From Litomosoides sigmodontis (Eukaryota > Nematoda > Chromadorea > Rhabditida > Onchocercidae): a stretch of 64,000 nucleotides of DNA. Shown piece by piece: positions 11,760-25,931 of the stretch. The position numbers and the translations under genes were made by a program. How positions within the stretch are numbered: position 1 is the first letter of the stretch; each line of letters starts with the position of its first letter. The notes beneath the pieces were generated by a model, which was given only the letters and a program-made list of their open reading frames with translations, did not search any database and was not told the origin of the DNA. Location of the stretch: the NCBI GenBank assembly GCA_963070105.1, contig OY718808.1:1365238-1429237 (forward strand), in the 5' to 3' direction.

Positions 11760-14700
11760 GTTGTGCAATTGAAATGAATTCTTATTGCGTTTAACAACAA
11801 AATTATTACTGTTTGTTTGTTAGAAAAAATATACAAAGCAGCGAACATTTTGTACAAATAAAACATTTGCAAATAACAAAAAAAAAAGAAAAAAAGAAAT
11901 GAGTAATTTAAACATAAAAATTTTTAATTAAAAATAAACATTCTCTCACAAAAGCTATCGTTTCTGTTTTTTCTTTCCGTTCCTCAAAATAAAAAAAAAA
12001 GAAAGAAGGAAAGAAAGGAAATGAGAAAACACATTGCACTCCTTCTTCCACCAAATAGCTTGCTTCATCGAGTCAAAATTTTCATTCGCCTTTAACGCTT
12101 CCTCCCAGTTATTTGCATAGGCTTTGAAAAATCGTAAATTTTTCAAGAAAAAAAAAGAAGAAAAGAATAAGAGAGAAAAGAGAAAGAAGAAAATGAAGCG
12201 AAAAAAAATGTAAGGAAAAGAGAACGGAAAAGGAAATAGAAAAGAAGAGATGGTGCAGCGATATCGATGAAAGAGAGCTTTCATCGAATTTTCAGCCTTT
12301 CTTCTCAATCAACTAACCGCTGCTACGATCATCTCTCTCTCTCTCTCTCTCCGTCTCTCTCTCCCCAATTGGCTCTAATTTTAAGTTAAAAAAAAAAAAC
12401 TCTTCAAATTGATCAAGCTTAAGCCTTGTCCTTTTGTATATCAAGCGTGAAATAATGCACACACGACATACTTACATCATACTGACAAAGTGGAATCAAT
12501 ATTTCCGATGTTAATCCGCTAACCTCTCTCTCTCCCCTCTCCGTCTCCTCCCCTCCTCTTCACTCCTCTCCCTTTCTCCCAAATTTCTCCATGCTTACTG
12601 TGCAAAAACCATCGACCATCGTTGCATCGTTGCATCGTTGTCAATCATTTTCATTTTTATTTAAAGCATAAAAATTTTTTCACAAAAAAAAGCACATTTG
12701 AGGATTGGAATAAACAAAATTTCGACAAATACAATTCAATGGCAAAAGAAGAAATAAATCACTTCACAACTGTTTCACCGTATAGCACCACATCATAATC
12801 ATTTCATTTCACTCTAATTTACTTCATTTAGAAATTTCACTCAATTAACAATTTCATTTCACTCTAATTTACTTCATTTTGAAATTTCACTCAATTAACA
12901 CTTTCGTTTAATCTAAAAATTTTCTCATTTATTCTTACACTTTCTGTGCCACACACGATGACATAGTTTTAGCATAAAATTTAAATATTAACATTCTTTT
13001 TCGGATAATTTCCCAGTTAGTTCACATTTTCAACAGGAAAAATTCATCCGATAAACATTTATTTCATTCTTGTCAAATAAATCGGATAATTTGAACTGAA
13101 TAATTGCATAGTTGGTTAGCTAATGTGATATTATCATTGTGATGAAACGATATTATGTATCATCATGGTGTTGGCATAATGAAATGAAGCTGGTCAAGTG
13201 AAGGGTCAAACGAGCAGAATTGTTTCACAAATGAAATGAAATATTGGAATTGAAATGTTCAGATAGATCCATTGCTTCAATTCAAATTCTTATTTTTTTT
13301 GTTCAATTATTTTTCCAATTCAAATTTTATTCTTTCATATTCAACCGCATGAATTTTTAGAAATTTTGCTCTTTTAAAAAAAATATACTAACTGATGAAT
13401 ATAATAATTTAAGTGTAACACTTTTAAAAAAATGATATTTTTTAGGAGTTGAAAATTTTATAGTTGTATGAATAAACTTAGAAAGTTCAAACACATGAAA
13501 TACATTCATTTCGATAAGATATAGTTAAATCTATTCCATAAGATGAAAGAGAGCATGTGCTATCTCGTAAATTATACAGCCATAAAATGATTATATGATT
13601 TTAAAACTTATTTCACTCTTCACCCTCCGTAAATGCTTCTTACAGCTATTGAAAAATATCCATACATCAGTTCTACCATTACAAGAACTAGAAAAAGTAA
13701 CCGATACGTAAGGATGGATTGATAAAGAAATCTTAATCATTTCCCATTAATTCCTTTTTTTTCAAATTAATTAATTAAGAAGAAATTGAAAAAAAATTTT
13801 ACAATAATTCTGCACTACGATTTGAGATAGTGAATAGATGATGCGCATGACACTGTCCTGGAAAAGTTTAATGCGAATATTGTAGTTATGAAAATATTGA
13901 AGAAAAAAAATGATATTATTTGGAAATTCAAGTAAGCTTATAGGAAGAACATCAATAATAATGAAATGATTCGACTAAGTAATGGACAGTCTTACTTGAT
14001 AAATGGGATAGATTGGATGGCTGGATAGATTGATGGCAAGCCGAGTGGCTAACATCCTCAGCGCAAGCTTATTTGCGACGTTTATGGTTAGAGAAAAAAA
14101 ATGCCCTAAGCTTTGTTGGATGCACTAAAAACTAAATAAGCGCGTAGGGTGGTGAACGATGATGTTGTATAAGCTTAGGATGAAGGAAAAAGAAAACATG
14201 AAATTTCACAGTAAATTAGTAATGGCTTCGTAACTCTAATTTAAATTTTATTACTAGTGAATATATTCATTTGATTGCTGAAATTTATTTATCAATAATA
14301 CAAATTCAACCTGTTCGCATGTTGATATACAGGTAATGTGATTAATATTTTGTCAGATGAAAAATAGTAAAATTTCGTTCACTACTTCATCGTAACTTCT
14401 ATCAACTTCTTTTATTTTATGTTCATCAATGATTAAGTGTGATCGTTTTACTCTACGAGTACAAGCAAAAATGAAAGGGGAAATATATATAATATAAATA
14501 AAAATAATATATTAGAATAGAATGAAAGAGATGGAGATGAGCTATGCAAAAGTTGATCATTGCGAGAACCAAAAATGAAAAAAATAAAAAGTAACTACAA
14601 AATCAATAACATATAGATAGAGTAAAATAAAAAGCAGAGAAATGAAGGCATAAATTGATAAATCGAAGATTCACATAATTGAGGAATTAATGAAATGCTA

Positions 14701-16238
14701 ATGTTAGTAATTTGTGTCTATTTATTGATTTTTAACTTTGACGATTTTATACTTTGACACCATGTGCATTCAAATTTCAACAAAATGATGTCCTATGTAT
14801 TACAGATTAGATTACAATTCAGGAATTAAAATGTGTTAAAGTCCGAGGAGCAATAATTCATCTCATTAGCTAAATTTCATTTTCATTTCACATTCCGGTG
14901 ATCCGGCTAGCACAGGTAATTTGATAATGCGATGATAGAAAAAAAAAAGCTCGAAAAATAACGAATGTTTACGAGATCGAACGAATCAACCAGTTGTGCA
15001 TAAAATGTAAATGAACTAAATTAAATAAACAACTAACTAGTGAGAGTGCTACAAATATTAGAGCGTTATTTATAAAAAAAATCACTAGAGAGATCACAGA
15101 TGAAAAATTTTACAGGGAAAAGTAATGATTAAGCAGTTGTAGTATTTCAAATAAATTTAAAAAGTTCTCGAATTATCAAACACTTAATCATCAATAATCT
15201 GGAAAAAGGATTGATCACTGAAGTACTTTGGTGACCAGTAGCATGAGTTCTTCCCAAAGATACATTGTGTCCTACTACTTCGAGTACAAGTGGAAGGTGT
15301 AAAATCAAATAAGTAGGAGATGATGGAAATATTTCAAAAAATTGTAACAATTTCGTGGCACTGGAAAAGATTTTACTATACATGTGACCCAATTTAATAA
15401 CCTCTCTTTTAGGCAAAAATGTGTTCATGTTTTTGAATCATTTTTCCCTGAGGGAAACTAAATGAACGAAATATGTAACCAAAAAATTCCACCACAATAT
15501 TGTCATTCAAGAATCAACAATGAAGAATGATGGATGACACCAGACAATGCAGTGAAAGATCTAAGCAATCTATACATGATAATAAAGGACAACATCAGAA
15601 TGTGGAAAAAATTGAAAAAGTAATTAACCAGAATATTATACAAAGTGATTGAATAAACTGTCAGACTATTTAAACTAAAATGATTCATCAAATTCCAAAT
15701 ACAATAGCTAAATAATTTTTGAAATATTAAGGAGCTGTGTACATCAGAAATTTTTTTTCTAGCATATAAGCATAAAATATTTCATTACAACACATACCCG
15801 GTTTGCTAGTAACAGTTTTATTAGTTTATTTACATAAAATCGACATGCATGTTTATATTTGAGCAAAACCGACTCCAATTGACATTAGAACGAGCAAAAT
15901 CGACTTCAACTAACAACAGAATTTTTTAGTAACAGTTAGAGTTTTTCTAAATGCTTTATGACTTATCTTCGTATAAGAAAATTGAAAATCACTGGAATCT
16001 AAATAAAATCTAATCGAAGATTAATCATCTTTCGATAAATGCAACCGGTACCGCTGGCAGCGTAAATTCAGTTCCCAATATAATACAATAGTAGTAAAGA
16101 AATTAAAACAAAAAGCAGCTTAGTAGAATAAGTTGCTCATCACGAAAGCGACAGAGAAATTAAGCAAAAAAATGTTTCCACGAAACAAGATAAAGCATAA
16201 AGAGGTTTCGTTTGCATTCTTATTCTTGTTTTTTTTGT
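11760..16238. other. Intergenic region between ehbp-1 and rgef-1
   Basis: No supported exon. It contains purine-rich A/G tracts (11.88-12.3 kb), CT-rich microsatellites (about 12333-12364 and 12523-12575) and a 50-bp tandem duplication. Frames at 15.15-15.7 kb lack splice support and family features. It probably holds the rgef-1 promoter, as rgef-1 is transcribed leftward from about 11.8 kb, but no core promoter element was identified. Confidence 0.5.
12801..12900. repeat. 50-bp direct tandem duplication
   Basis: Two adjacent 50-base units (12801-12850 and 12851-12900), starting ATTTCATTTCACTCTAATTT, that differ at one base by eye. Upstream of rgef-1. Confidence 0.9.
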
Positions 16239-19200
16239 TCAACTAGTAATTTCCGACCGAATCCATGTCATTATCCTTTTTGATGCTGATAGAGGTTGCT
16301 CGGATCCACGTGAAAAGTTTGCAGCTGCTTCTAAAGTCAGTCGATCCCTTTCACCTATCTCTTCATCTCTGCAATTATTTATTTGCATTTTATACCTTAC
16401 AATATTGCAAGAGAATCGAAAAATAATTATTTTTGAATGATGAACATAATGATAACACATATAAGGTAAAATAGTCAAAATTTGGAATAATTTTTGTAAA
16501 ATTGTATAAAGGAATTGCTGCAAAAAAAAACTGTCAAATAACACTGTAGTCAAAAAAACCACAGGATAACTAACAGTAAACACTGCAACTTGTTTGACAT
16601 CTAACGATGTAACGTTTCCTCGTTTACAGACGAACAACATTTCCATTTTAAACAGGCAAGAGTCACTTATTTATCAAAGAGTTTGACACACTTACTCAGC
16701 TTCATGGTTTATTAGTTTCTGTGATAAACGATCTTTTTTGTTCACCAAAGCAACCAAATCATCCATCATTTTATCAATTTTCTGCTTGTCATCTTCCGTC
16801 TTATCCATTTCTGTAAATACAAACTGCGCAATATATTAAATCAATGCTTTTTTCTTAACTTAAAGTAAGCAAATGATTCCAAGAAGAGAACAAGAAAATT
16901 TCTCAAGTCTAACACGAAATCCAAAACAAAAGCAACTGATAAACTTACGGTCAATAATGGAAGCAGAGCCTAATTCACGCTGCAACTTTGTTATTTCATC
17001 TTCCACTTCACGCAGTTGCTCCAGGACATTAAAGTATTCCGTCCGTCTAACAATGGCATCTTTCTCTGTTAGTAACCTCATATGTTCTTGCAACAAACGC
17101 TCCTCTTCTTCTGACGAAATCTCTTCAAATTCGCAGCTCAATAAATCTGATTATCACTGAATTTGGTTTTAGACAAAGTGAAACAAAAGCTAACTTGCTT
17201 TCATGAGTTGTGAACAAATAATTTCATCTTCGCCGGAAACCTGTGCCAGACATTTCGAAAGACGATTCAGCTCTGCGTGAATCTTTTCCAAATCTGCACC
17301 ATCGTTCTAAAAATAAAATACATCTTAAAATTTTCTAACCAAATATTACCGAAAAACTACTTCGAGAATCCTATAATATAATAGGATAAAAAGAAATGAA
17401 TGTGAGAAATGAACTCAATCAAGTCGGGTGAGGGGGCGATAAAGAGTGAAGTGAGAGGGGTGTAAATGAGAGTAAAGTTATTTCAGAAGAATTAAAAAAA
17501 ATTGTACATTGTAAACAGCTAACCTCCCATTGAGAAATCAGTTTTCGTGTTGGTGTTGCACTCACAGGATTTCCCGCAGTTGATAAAGATGGTGTAAACT
17601 AAAAACGAATAAATCGAATCCATATCAGCATTTTCAAAATCCATAATTATTACTTGCTATAATCCGACAAAGTACAGTAATATAATAAACGCGATCATGG
17701 TTAGAAGTACTCGAAACTTCATAATATACTGCCAAATCATTCCGCAAACAATTTGGTATAATAACTTTGAAATAAATTACGTTCAACTTTGAAGGATTAC
17801 GCTTGAGTTTGCGTAGTCAAACACTCAAAAATTAAGCGACAGTGGAATCTCTTAAGCCTTTATTGATGCAAACAATATTACTAACCGCTCGTCCGGCGAC
17901 TTTCGCAACGCTTTCAATTAATTCCTGCCCTCTCATACTGCCAAATCTTTTTGCTCGATCTAGTGTAATACCAAGACTATTCTTTTGTATCTAAAATAAA
18001 TCTAGTGTTGCCCTTACTGTTAACAGTAATTCAAACCGATTAATTAATTATACAACTGACGAATCTGATTTCTTTATCACTTTTCCAGAAAATTAAGAGT
18101 AAAGTAAATTATCGCTCTGCAGTGCGCCATTCACAACTAAATCTTTTTGTCTGGAAAAAAATATATTCAGCAGTATATGAAAACTGCTGATATCTATTCA
18201 ATCTTCTCACTTCAATCGGTATTCAGGTTATACTTCAGAGGAAGAAAAATAAAAGTTTACGTCAGCATTGCTGTTTGATAACCGTTGAGTAGGTCTTTCC
18301 TGTGATGCAAGTACAGGTGTTCCATCTGAAATACAATTCATTTTGTATTACGAAGATCTATCAGTTCAGGTTCAAACCGTACAAAGTTAAACCATAAAAA
18401 TGAACGGCACTTCACTTTCATTGACATTAGAGCAGAATATGTAGTAAAACTTTTTCACCAATTTTTTTTCATGTAATAAAACAAACCTGCCGGTGACTGA
18501 TGGGCTGTTGTTGGTGCACTGCCACCGAGTATCAATGTTACACCATCAGAAGCAGCATCATTCATTAAGCGTCGAGCTTCCTCCCGATGTCGTCTAAAAA
18601 AAAATTACACTGTTATATTCATAATTCGTTTCACCTTAGAATTTCTTGCTTATTGAAATGTTTGACACTTGTAAAAAATCATTTTTGATTTAGATTTGTC
18701 ACGAAACAACACAAATCAATGATTATTCTACACCAAGAAAAAAACGACTGCCGAAGTCCTAGCTTCATATCTTTCATTTAGCTTTTTTTTTTATTTTTTT
18801 TTAAATCTAATAAATAACGCCTTCAATCAGTAGTATAAATAGAATCCATTCCTGATTTCCTTACGTGAAAAATTAGCACGATAATACTACACTGGAAAAT
18901 GAAAATGATCGCAGCTTTAGGAATTCACTCCACAACACATTTGAAAAAAACTAAAAGTAAGCCTAGACTGAAAAAGCACCATACTTTATAATTAAAATCT
19001 TAATTATCAGGAAAGCTCGAAGTCCATACTTAAAATTGCAACATAACCAAGCAAAAAAAACGAAATCTTTCCAACTTCAATGTAGGAGATTTCTAAAGCT
19101 AAATTATTAGCCTGCGCGGTAATTTGGCTCATTATGTGTTAAAAGCTTACTCGAATCTATGGGAAATATTTAAAGAAAGAATTAAAATAGGCTCGCCACT

Positions 19201-22200
19201 CTGTTAACCTCTCGCGTGCAGCAGCATCGGTAGAATCCGTAACTGTAGGTGGAATAGATATTTGCTGACGTTTTTTAATCAATTCTTCATGCCGAATTGT
19301 AACAAGCGGTGAAATCGGAAGTGCGTCAACATTTGTACTAGCATCTATCTTTGCATCAACCGCTGAACATGATTGACGTATCGCTGGAGTATAAGTGGCG
19401 CACGTACTAAATAAGAAAGTTTTACATTCGTAAAGCACATGAAGATAAAGTAAAGCCTTTCTACTACCAAATTTCTATCCATTAAGAAATAAAACCCAAA
19501 ATATTAAATCAGCTCTTTTCAAAATAAATTATCTGAAATCATAAGGGATACCTGACCCTCAGCGCGCAGTTCCTAACATATTGCGACATTAATAATGCAC
19601 GGGGGATAAATCAACAGAAACTAGCATTCGCATATTCTTAAAATATCTTACAAGGAAGCGAATGTCAACTATAGCACAAAACAATTCCTAAGTACTTTTT
19701 AAATTCGTTTTCTAGAAATAATTTGCCATGCGATCCTTACATTAAATTCATACTACTGTTCAAGAAAAAATGGACTGAAAATAAGAGTCCTTCTTCTTCA
19801 TTGTTGAAAAAAAGATTGAAAATGGACATCTGCATACCCTATATTATCTGTATCAGAATCAGAATCGAACGGATCACTCAGCTTCTGCGATTTCTTTCCA
19901 ATTTCCTTATTTTCCTCGTCATCTACTTTCTGGGAACCTGGCACAACAGCACTGAATTTCGTACGGTCTTCATCCTAAAATATGAGCTAAGTTAATTTGT
20001 ATATGAAACCACGATACCCAAGATAAAAATTCATTTCGGCCGAAAATGGAACCCGGAGACCGCCCGAGAAAACAGGAAATATTTACTTTCCACGGGCTGA
20101 TCGTATGAATTTTAGCAACTTACAATGATGTTGGTTAGATCGATAGCATCATCACGTTCACGTTGTCTGCGAAGAATTTCAAGTTCCCTCATAACCTGAA
20201 TTTTTAGATATGAATTACATTTTTCCAAAAATCTGCTCATTCAAATCGACGGAGAAGCTCAAATTAAGTTACGATTTGCAGCAGGATAAGCCAAAAGCAT
20301 CTAAACGACGAACAACCATGAATGATAGAGATCAAAAGTATGCCAGAAAAGTGGCTCAATTTCCTTGCATTGAATTTTTAAATTCTATTTTTAGACTATG
20401 TTTCATCATTTATAAAAATTCTCCAACTTTCCAAAAGCGTAAAAAACAGTTACACTAGTTTCCGATTCTGAAAGATTGAAAAGCGCGGATATTCGATGAT
20501 CAGATTCATTCACACTCGATTCACGTTTCACAGCCGGAACATCCACGAGAAGCATGCGTAGCTCAGATAGGAAACATCGAACATCATTTCGGTCGGGCAA
20601 TGTAACAGTTACACCAGCGTCCAATTTTCTGAATTAAGAGTTTTTTTGCAATACTGATACGAAAGTAAAATACGTACAAGAAAAAAGAACATATTAAGCA
20701 ATAAAAATTTAGAAAATAATTCAGGGAACACATGAAGCAATAAAAATCCAGAAGAATGAAGGAATACGGTCTCCATACGGTATATATGAATAATTTTGGC
20801 ATATAAACAAACGATTACTTTTCAACACCAATCAAAGCAGCAGCAGCAAATGCTTTACGACAATTCTCGAGACGGTTGCTGTGTGAATCAGTATAATTTA
20901 GTTTGCTAAACGGTCCAAGTAAATCTGGGCGATAGCGATGAATAATTGCGCAAAACGCAAGACCTGAGCGAAAGCTTTTCCTACAAGAAGATGGAATATA
21001 CTTTCAATTTTATAGCCAAAACCAAATATAAAATTGAAAATTGACAAGATAAATCCTGTTGCTCCTCCTGCGAAAATGAAAACATACGTAAAGTCGGTTA
21101 TTTTGACCGAAGGATAATCCGTAGTCACTCTTTGACACCATGTAAGAAGATCTTCACCTTCTATAACAGCAGGTAATGCTTTAGATTTTTTTTCAAGAGT
21201 TAAGTCCCGAAGGTTATCCACGGCTTTTGCTTGACGGACTACGTCGATAACTTCAGTTTCTACTCGATCACTGCAAGCAAAGCGGTATGGAAAATGGAAA
21301 ACAACTAAATTCCGGGTATGAACATTTGGACATACTAAATATTCGCCTTCAGAGAAAAACAGCTATTTCGTGAATTTCAGCAAGAAAATTACGAACTTGT
21401 GTTGAGATATGCCACCAATCGTTAACGTTTGGGATGCATCCTGTCTTCCATCTTCAGACATATTAACACTTGTATATCCTGAAAAACCTAAGTATTCCAA
21501 AACCAAAAGAGAAACAAAATCTCCTCGAAATACCAAACTTTTCACATTAAAATTCAAAACTCTCATGTAACCACGTTTCGACAAATTTTTTGCGTTGGCT
21601 AAGAGGAAGAAGTGTTTAGAATTATCATCATCGAGTGAAATATTTATCTATAAAAGATTTAAACTACGACAATTCGAACTTATCACCAAAAAAAAATAAT
21701 AAATAATTACATGTCAAAGTTCGTCAATGTTCAATGCGTAAGAAATTGCATGCAGAAACTAACCATCTGCCCTATGTATGAACGGAAATTATAAACCGAA
21801 CAACAAATGTAATATGAACTACAGGAGTTATACCATGTGAAGAATTCAAATGAATTTGCTAAGGAGCAGTACAACGAATAACATGCACCAGAAAGCATTC
21901 GTGAGAACTTTCAAGTTATATTTTAAAAAAAACCCCAGTAATGTATTCCCTGCACTTTACATATGCAAAATGTACATACCTGATTTTTTCCCTCCATCAA
22001 TATTTGTCATCTTTGGATCTCGAGTTGCTGAATGACTGTGAATGGGATCAAAAAATCTAATAATACCATTACTTTTACATGCGTCCTCAGTTCGAGAAGC
22101 CAAACCGGCAACTTTTTCTTCGTCACTCGCCTCTGGCCTCTCAATGTCATTTAAATCCATTGAATAGCTTGTAACAACCGCATTGTCTGAAACGATATAT

Positions 22201-23765
22201 CATGATATAATTCTTATAAACATAGTGAATCACTTAATCACAAATCTCCACAACTCGAAACCATATTGATATAAATCTTAATGGCAAACGATATAACATG
22301 TTGAATCAAATATACATTGAAAATAAGTAATCATTGAAGCCCCAAAACACTCCAAGGTTATCTTGTCTGAATCGAAGATCAAAAAGTCTCAGTTCACTGA
22401 AAAGGCATTTCTACCCAGGAAAACTTTTAATGTTTTCGGTATCACTGTAATAATCAAACAAGAAATCCATTTAAGGACAGACGGAACTTCTAAGGTTTGT
22501 TTCATTACCTTTTGCGTTGCTGGTCCGTTGTTCAGTTTCGATAATATTACCCGCTATACTAGCTCTGTGTCCACGATTAACATTTGATATATCTGCTTTC
22601 GTATCGAACTCGCTGTAAATATTAACTTTGAACCAAAAAAATGAAAAGAAAAAAATGTTCACACCATAAGGAACTGTCCGCTTACTTCGTTTCTTCATCA
22701 CTAATAAGCACTGATGATATCAAAATTTGCATTGAACATTGAGACAATTCTGGCCAAAGTGGTCGTAGTTTTAGCTTCAGTTCAACTACCGTTTCTGGAT
22801 TCTGGAAAAGGCTTCAATAATACCACGCAAACAGTTTCAGATTCATTTTTTTCAAATATTCAAAAAGAATATGAACTTTTACATGGAAGAGTATATAAGA
22901 TGGAATTTTAACACAATGAAAGACAGCAAGAAAATGAAAAGAAACTGAAAATATGATAAATGGATATATATTAAAAACAAATCACAGGTATATTTTCCTA
23001 AGAAAATTTCTATTCCACATTTCCTGATTGGAAGGATACAACCTGAACAAAAAGAGGCATATTTAAATTGACAGCAGCAATAGCTTTTCGTTTGCCTTTC
23101 CGTACGCATTCCTCCACAACTAAAGTCCATTCCTTATCGCTGTAGTGATGGGATGAATCGCTACAATATAGTGTTGTGTCGAAAAGTAACGGATCCGGTG
23201 TCTGTGATGGCCAAACAATTAAACTTCGACAAGGATCTGTCATGCTACTCTCCCATCGTCGTACTCGTCCTTCTACTTTTCTTCTCCTGAAAGTATCGAT
23301 GACAGATGCTTTTTAAATGAACAGAATTCAAGCGAAATTAACAAATTGTAATCGATCCAATGGGAAAAAAATCTTCCGTATTTGCAGTCAGTCTCATTCT
23401 TATGATTACTTTTCTTCATTTCAATACTACAAAATTCTCACACGCAGCTTACTAAGTGCTATATTATAGTATTATTCAACCGATACAAAACGCAGTACAT
23501 ACCATTAGCCAATAGATACTTCGTAAACAAAGCGGTAAACAAATTCCATCCTGTAATCCAGCCTAGCAATATTTTCAACAAAAAAAATTACAAACGTATG
23601 ATCGAAATCTGAACATATTATTAACCTGTGCATGCAAGTTAATACCACAGTCTGCGGATGCCATTTTGTGGAGCATATAATTAGTAATTCTTGTGGTGTA
23701 ATCGTAAACCGATATTTTACTGACTTTTTATTCGACTTTTGTATGCGCCGCCACACACTCGTCAT
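16239..23765 (-). CDS. ehbp-1: EH-domain-binding protein (NT-C2, CH and bMERB domains)
   Basis: Twenty exons join with matching phases to a 2727-nt frame (908 residues): 23765-23626, 23286-23043, 22801-22686, 22612-22509, 22186-21980, 21478-21397, 21270-21088, 20980-20819, 20628-20454, 20195-20124, 19974-19838, 19406-19209, 18593-18487, 18325-18261, 17990-17886, 17598-17524, 17306-17195, 17146-16949, 16810-16696, 16368-16239. Residues 1-~165 form an NT-C2 domain starting [10 protein letters not shown], with W-H-P-Q and D-K-E-W-T as in vertebrate EHBP1. A single calponin-homology domain (~330-440) carries [16 protein letters not shown] and R-P-D-L-L. The C-terminal coiled coil (~725-908, including [10 protein letters not shown] and L-T-E-K-D-A) is a bMERB domain, which binds Rab8/Rab10-family GTPases. 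Known EHBP1 links EHD/RME-1 recycling endosomes to actin. An acidic D-P-F-D-S-D-S-D stretch replaces an obvious NPF array, and no CaaX box ends the protein. Several donors are GTTAGC/GTTAAC. Confidence 0.95.
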
Positions 23766-23809
23766 CCCACGTTGATGTAATTCCTTGACTGCACTCACCA
23801 GTGAACTGC

Positions 23810-23812
23810 CTG
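23810..23812 (-). other. Splice acceptor just upstream of the ehbp-1 ATG (possible SL trans-splice site)
   Basis: TTTCAG ends 44 bases before the start codon. The short leader between them is in frame and open, so it could either belong to an upstream cis exon or be the site where a spliced leader is added. The start at 23765 was chosen because homology with EHBP1 begins exactly there. Confidence 0.4.
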
Positions 23813-25039
23813 AAATGAAGTAAAACCTCATACACCAAAAACTAAAAGTCGCAAGATACAAGCGAGTGCTATAAGCGAATACTAGTGCTACTACTGTTTT
23901 CAACAAATTTAAAACTACCAAAATATTCTATTAATCTTTAGTGAATCTAACTTCACACACAGGTATGTTGAGCACAAATGAACGCCGGATATCAAAATAA
24001 AATATCTCTTAATATTATCACATTTTCAATAGCGCTATGAAGTTAACTTTATCATACACGTCGGAAAAAGTAAATCGAGCCTAACAATTTTTCAGATTAT
24101 AACAAATTGACATGCTTATGAGTTGTGTTCGAGAAAAAAATTCTTTGCAAGGTTAATTTACTGATTTATAAAAGTATTCTCTAGAAACTCCATGCATTAT
24201 TGCCAGCAAACTCCCCGTTGTCATGTTTTTCTTAAAATAAGGTGTTTAAGCTATGAATGAAACAAAGAACTGAAACAACACATCATAGGAGAAGCAAATC
24301 GCGTAAAAAGAATAACTGTCAAACTGTTTCACTTTCGGTAATTGCGACATCTGAAGATTCTCTTTTAACATTCTAATTTAAGCTAAAAAATTGGTGCAAG
24401 AACCATGAGCAATTCTTGAAAATCACTTCCTTAAAACGATACAAAGCCTTTTTAAAAACAAATCCTAAATTTTTAAAGAAAGAGAATGCCACACTTACTG
24501 TAAGAAGTGAACACTTCAGTGTTTCACTTTACAATCATAATCGGGCTTAAAGATGACATGGATTCCTCAACACTCTCTCTCTCTCCCTTTCAGAGAAGAA
24601 AATATTTCATACATTGGTAATAGATGTTATCATTTGAATCGAATTGCTCTTTCTTTGCTACTGCGCTCGAATGATCACGAGAAGTCCGACATCAAAGTTT
24701 CCAAAACAACTTTAAAGGTGACTTTCCAAGCAAAAAGTCACTTACTTTCATCCATTCCTGATCTCGAAAATCATTTGTTGCAGTGAAATTAAAAATGTAT
24801 TTACACATTTATACAGTCAATACTATAAGAGGACAGCTAAGGACAGATTATGTAGAAGTCAACGATGTTACTGAACTTCAAATCACTGGTAGAACAGTTT
24901 ATTCACCTACTCGTCACAAACATCTCTCTTTTCTTCTCCCTCTCATTTTGTAAATCATAAGCTTGAGCTAACTCTCCCCCTTCCTCCCTCTCTCTCTCTC
25001 CCTCGAAAACCCTCAACCTGAAAAACGTAGAAAACATGA
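23813..25039. other. Region upstream of ehbp-1, no gene seen
   Basis: A 77-codon plus-strand frame at 24553-24786 has neither splice support nor a recognisable domain. CT-rich sequence ends at about 25010. Probably the ehbp-1 promoter region; no specific site assigned. Confidence 0.35.
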
Positions 25040-25265
25040 GAAAATGCGTGAGAAAATACGTGAGAAAACAGAATAGAAAACAAAATAGAAAATAGAACAG
25101 AATAGAAAACGTGAGAAAACAGAAAAATACGTGACAAAACGGAAAAATACGTGAGAAAACAGAAAAATACGTGAGAAAACGGAAAAATACGTGAGAAAAC
25201 AGAAAAATACGTGAGAAAACGGAAAAATACGTGAGAAAACAGAAAAATACGTGAGAAAACAGAAT
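25040..25265. repeat. 20-bp tandem array with alternating variants
   Basis: Unit approximately GAAAAATACGTGAGAAAACA, repeated about nine times. From about 25125 the units alternate between ...AAACGG and ...AAACAG, giving a 40-bp higher-order period. The left part (25040-25120) is degenerate, with AGAATAGAAAAC-type units. A minus-strand frame through it is purely repeat-encoded and is not called. Confidence 0.95.
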
Positions 25266-25664
25266 ACAGTAAACGCTTCACGTCATGTTGTCCGTCACGC
25301 GCAACTGAGAAACACTGTGAAAATTTTTTATCCCGTTAGTCGTCATTAAGTGGAAAGGGCTCGAAAAAAAATGGAAATCTGGTTGGTTGCGTTGCGAAAT
25401 TTTTTTGTAAACATTTTATATTACGCTACATGTTCCCTAACATTTCTCATAATATTTTTGCATATCCCTGACATTTTACATTACAGTGCCATCAAGTTAA
25501 TTATTACAGCTAAAAATCAATTAATTTATTTCTCAAATGATTTTATCGAAGAGTTTCGATTGTTATTTAAATTCAAAATAATGACTGCAAAAATTAAATT
25601 AGTTTTACTTGGAAAACATGATATTATATTATGATTATCGTGATTTCCACTTCAACGATTACCT

Positions 25665-25823
25665 TTTACAATTTACTATTCATTTAACTTGTCTTATTTG
25701 CCTAATAATTGTCTGCTAACCCTATTGTTTGACTTATTTATTTAGTACAATTTACTGGTCATTTAATTTGTCTTATTTGCCTAGCAATTGTGTGACTAGC
25801 CTTGTTGCTTGCTTGACTTATTC
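25665..25823. repeat. ~75-bp imperfect tandem duplication
   Basis: ACAATTTACTATTCATTTAA...GACTTATTTA at 25668 onward recurs as ACAATTTACTGGTCATTTAA...GACTTATTCA from 25747, both containing TTGTCTTATTTGCCTA. Diverged, with small indels. Confidence 0.85.
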
Positions 25824-25931
25824 AATCGTTTATGCAATATGCTTCGTTATCATCGTTTACTCTCTTTACTTTCTCCCTTCTTCTTTCTTCCGCCACCTTT
25901 TGATTATTCCCAGTTTTTTCATTTCCTCAAT

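Noticed and set aside
11955..12308. Minus-strand 117-codon frame rich in Phe/Leu/Ser
   Set aside because: Reads the complement of an A/G-rich tract; composition artefact.
15147..15691. Two minus-strand frames suspected as transposase remnants
   Set aside because: No catalytic motif, no terminal repeats and no splice logic; too weak to call.
24955..25281. Minus-strand 108-codon frame rich in Phe/Ser
   Set aside because: Encoded by the 20-bp tandem array.
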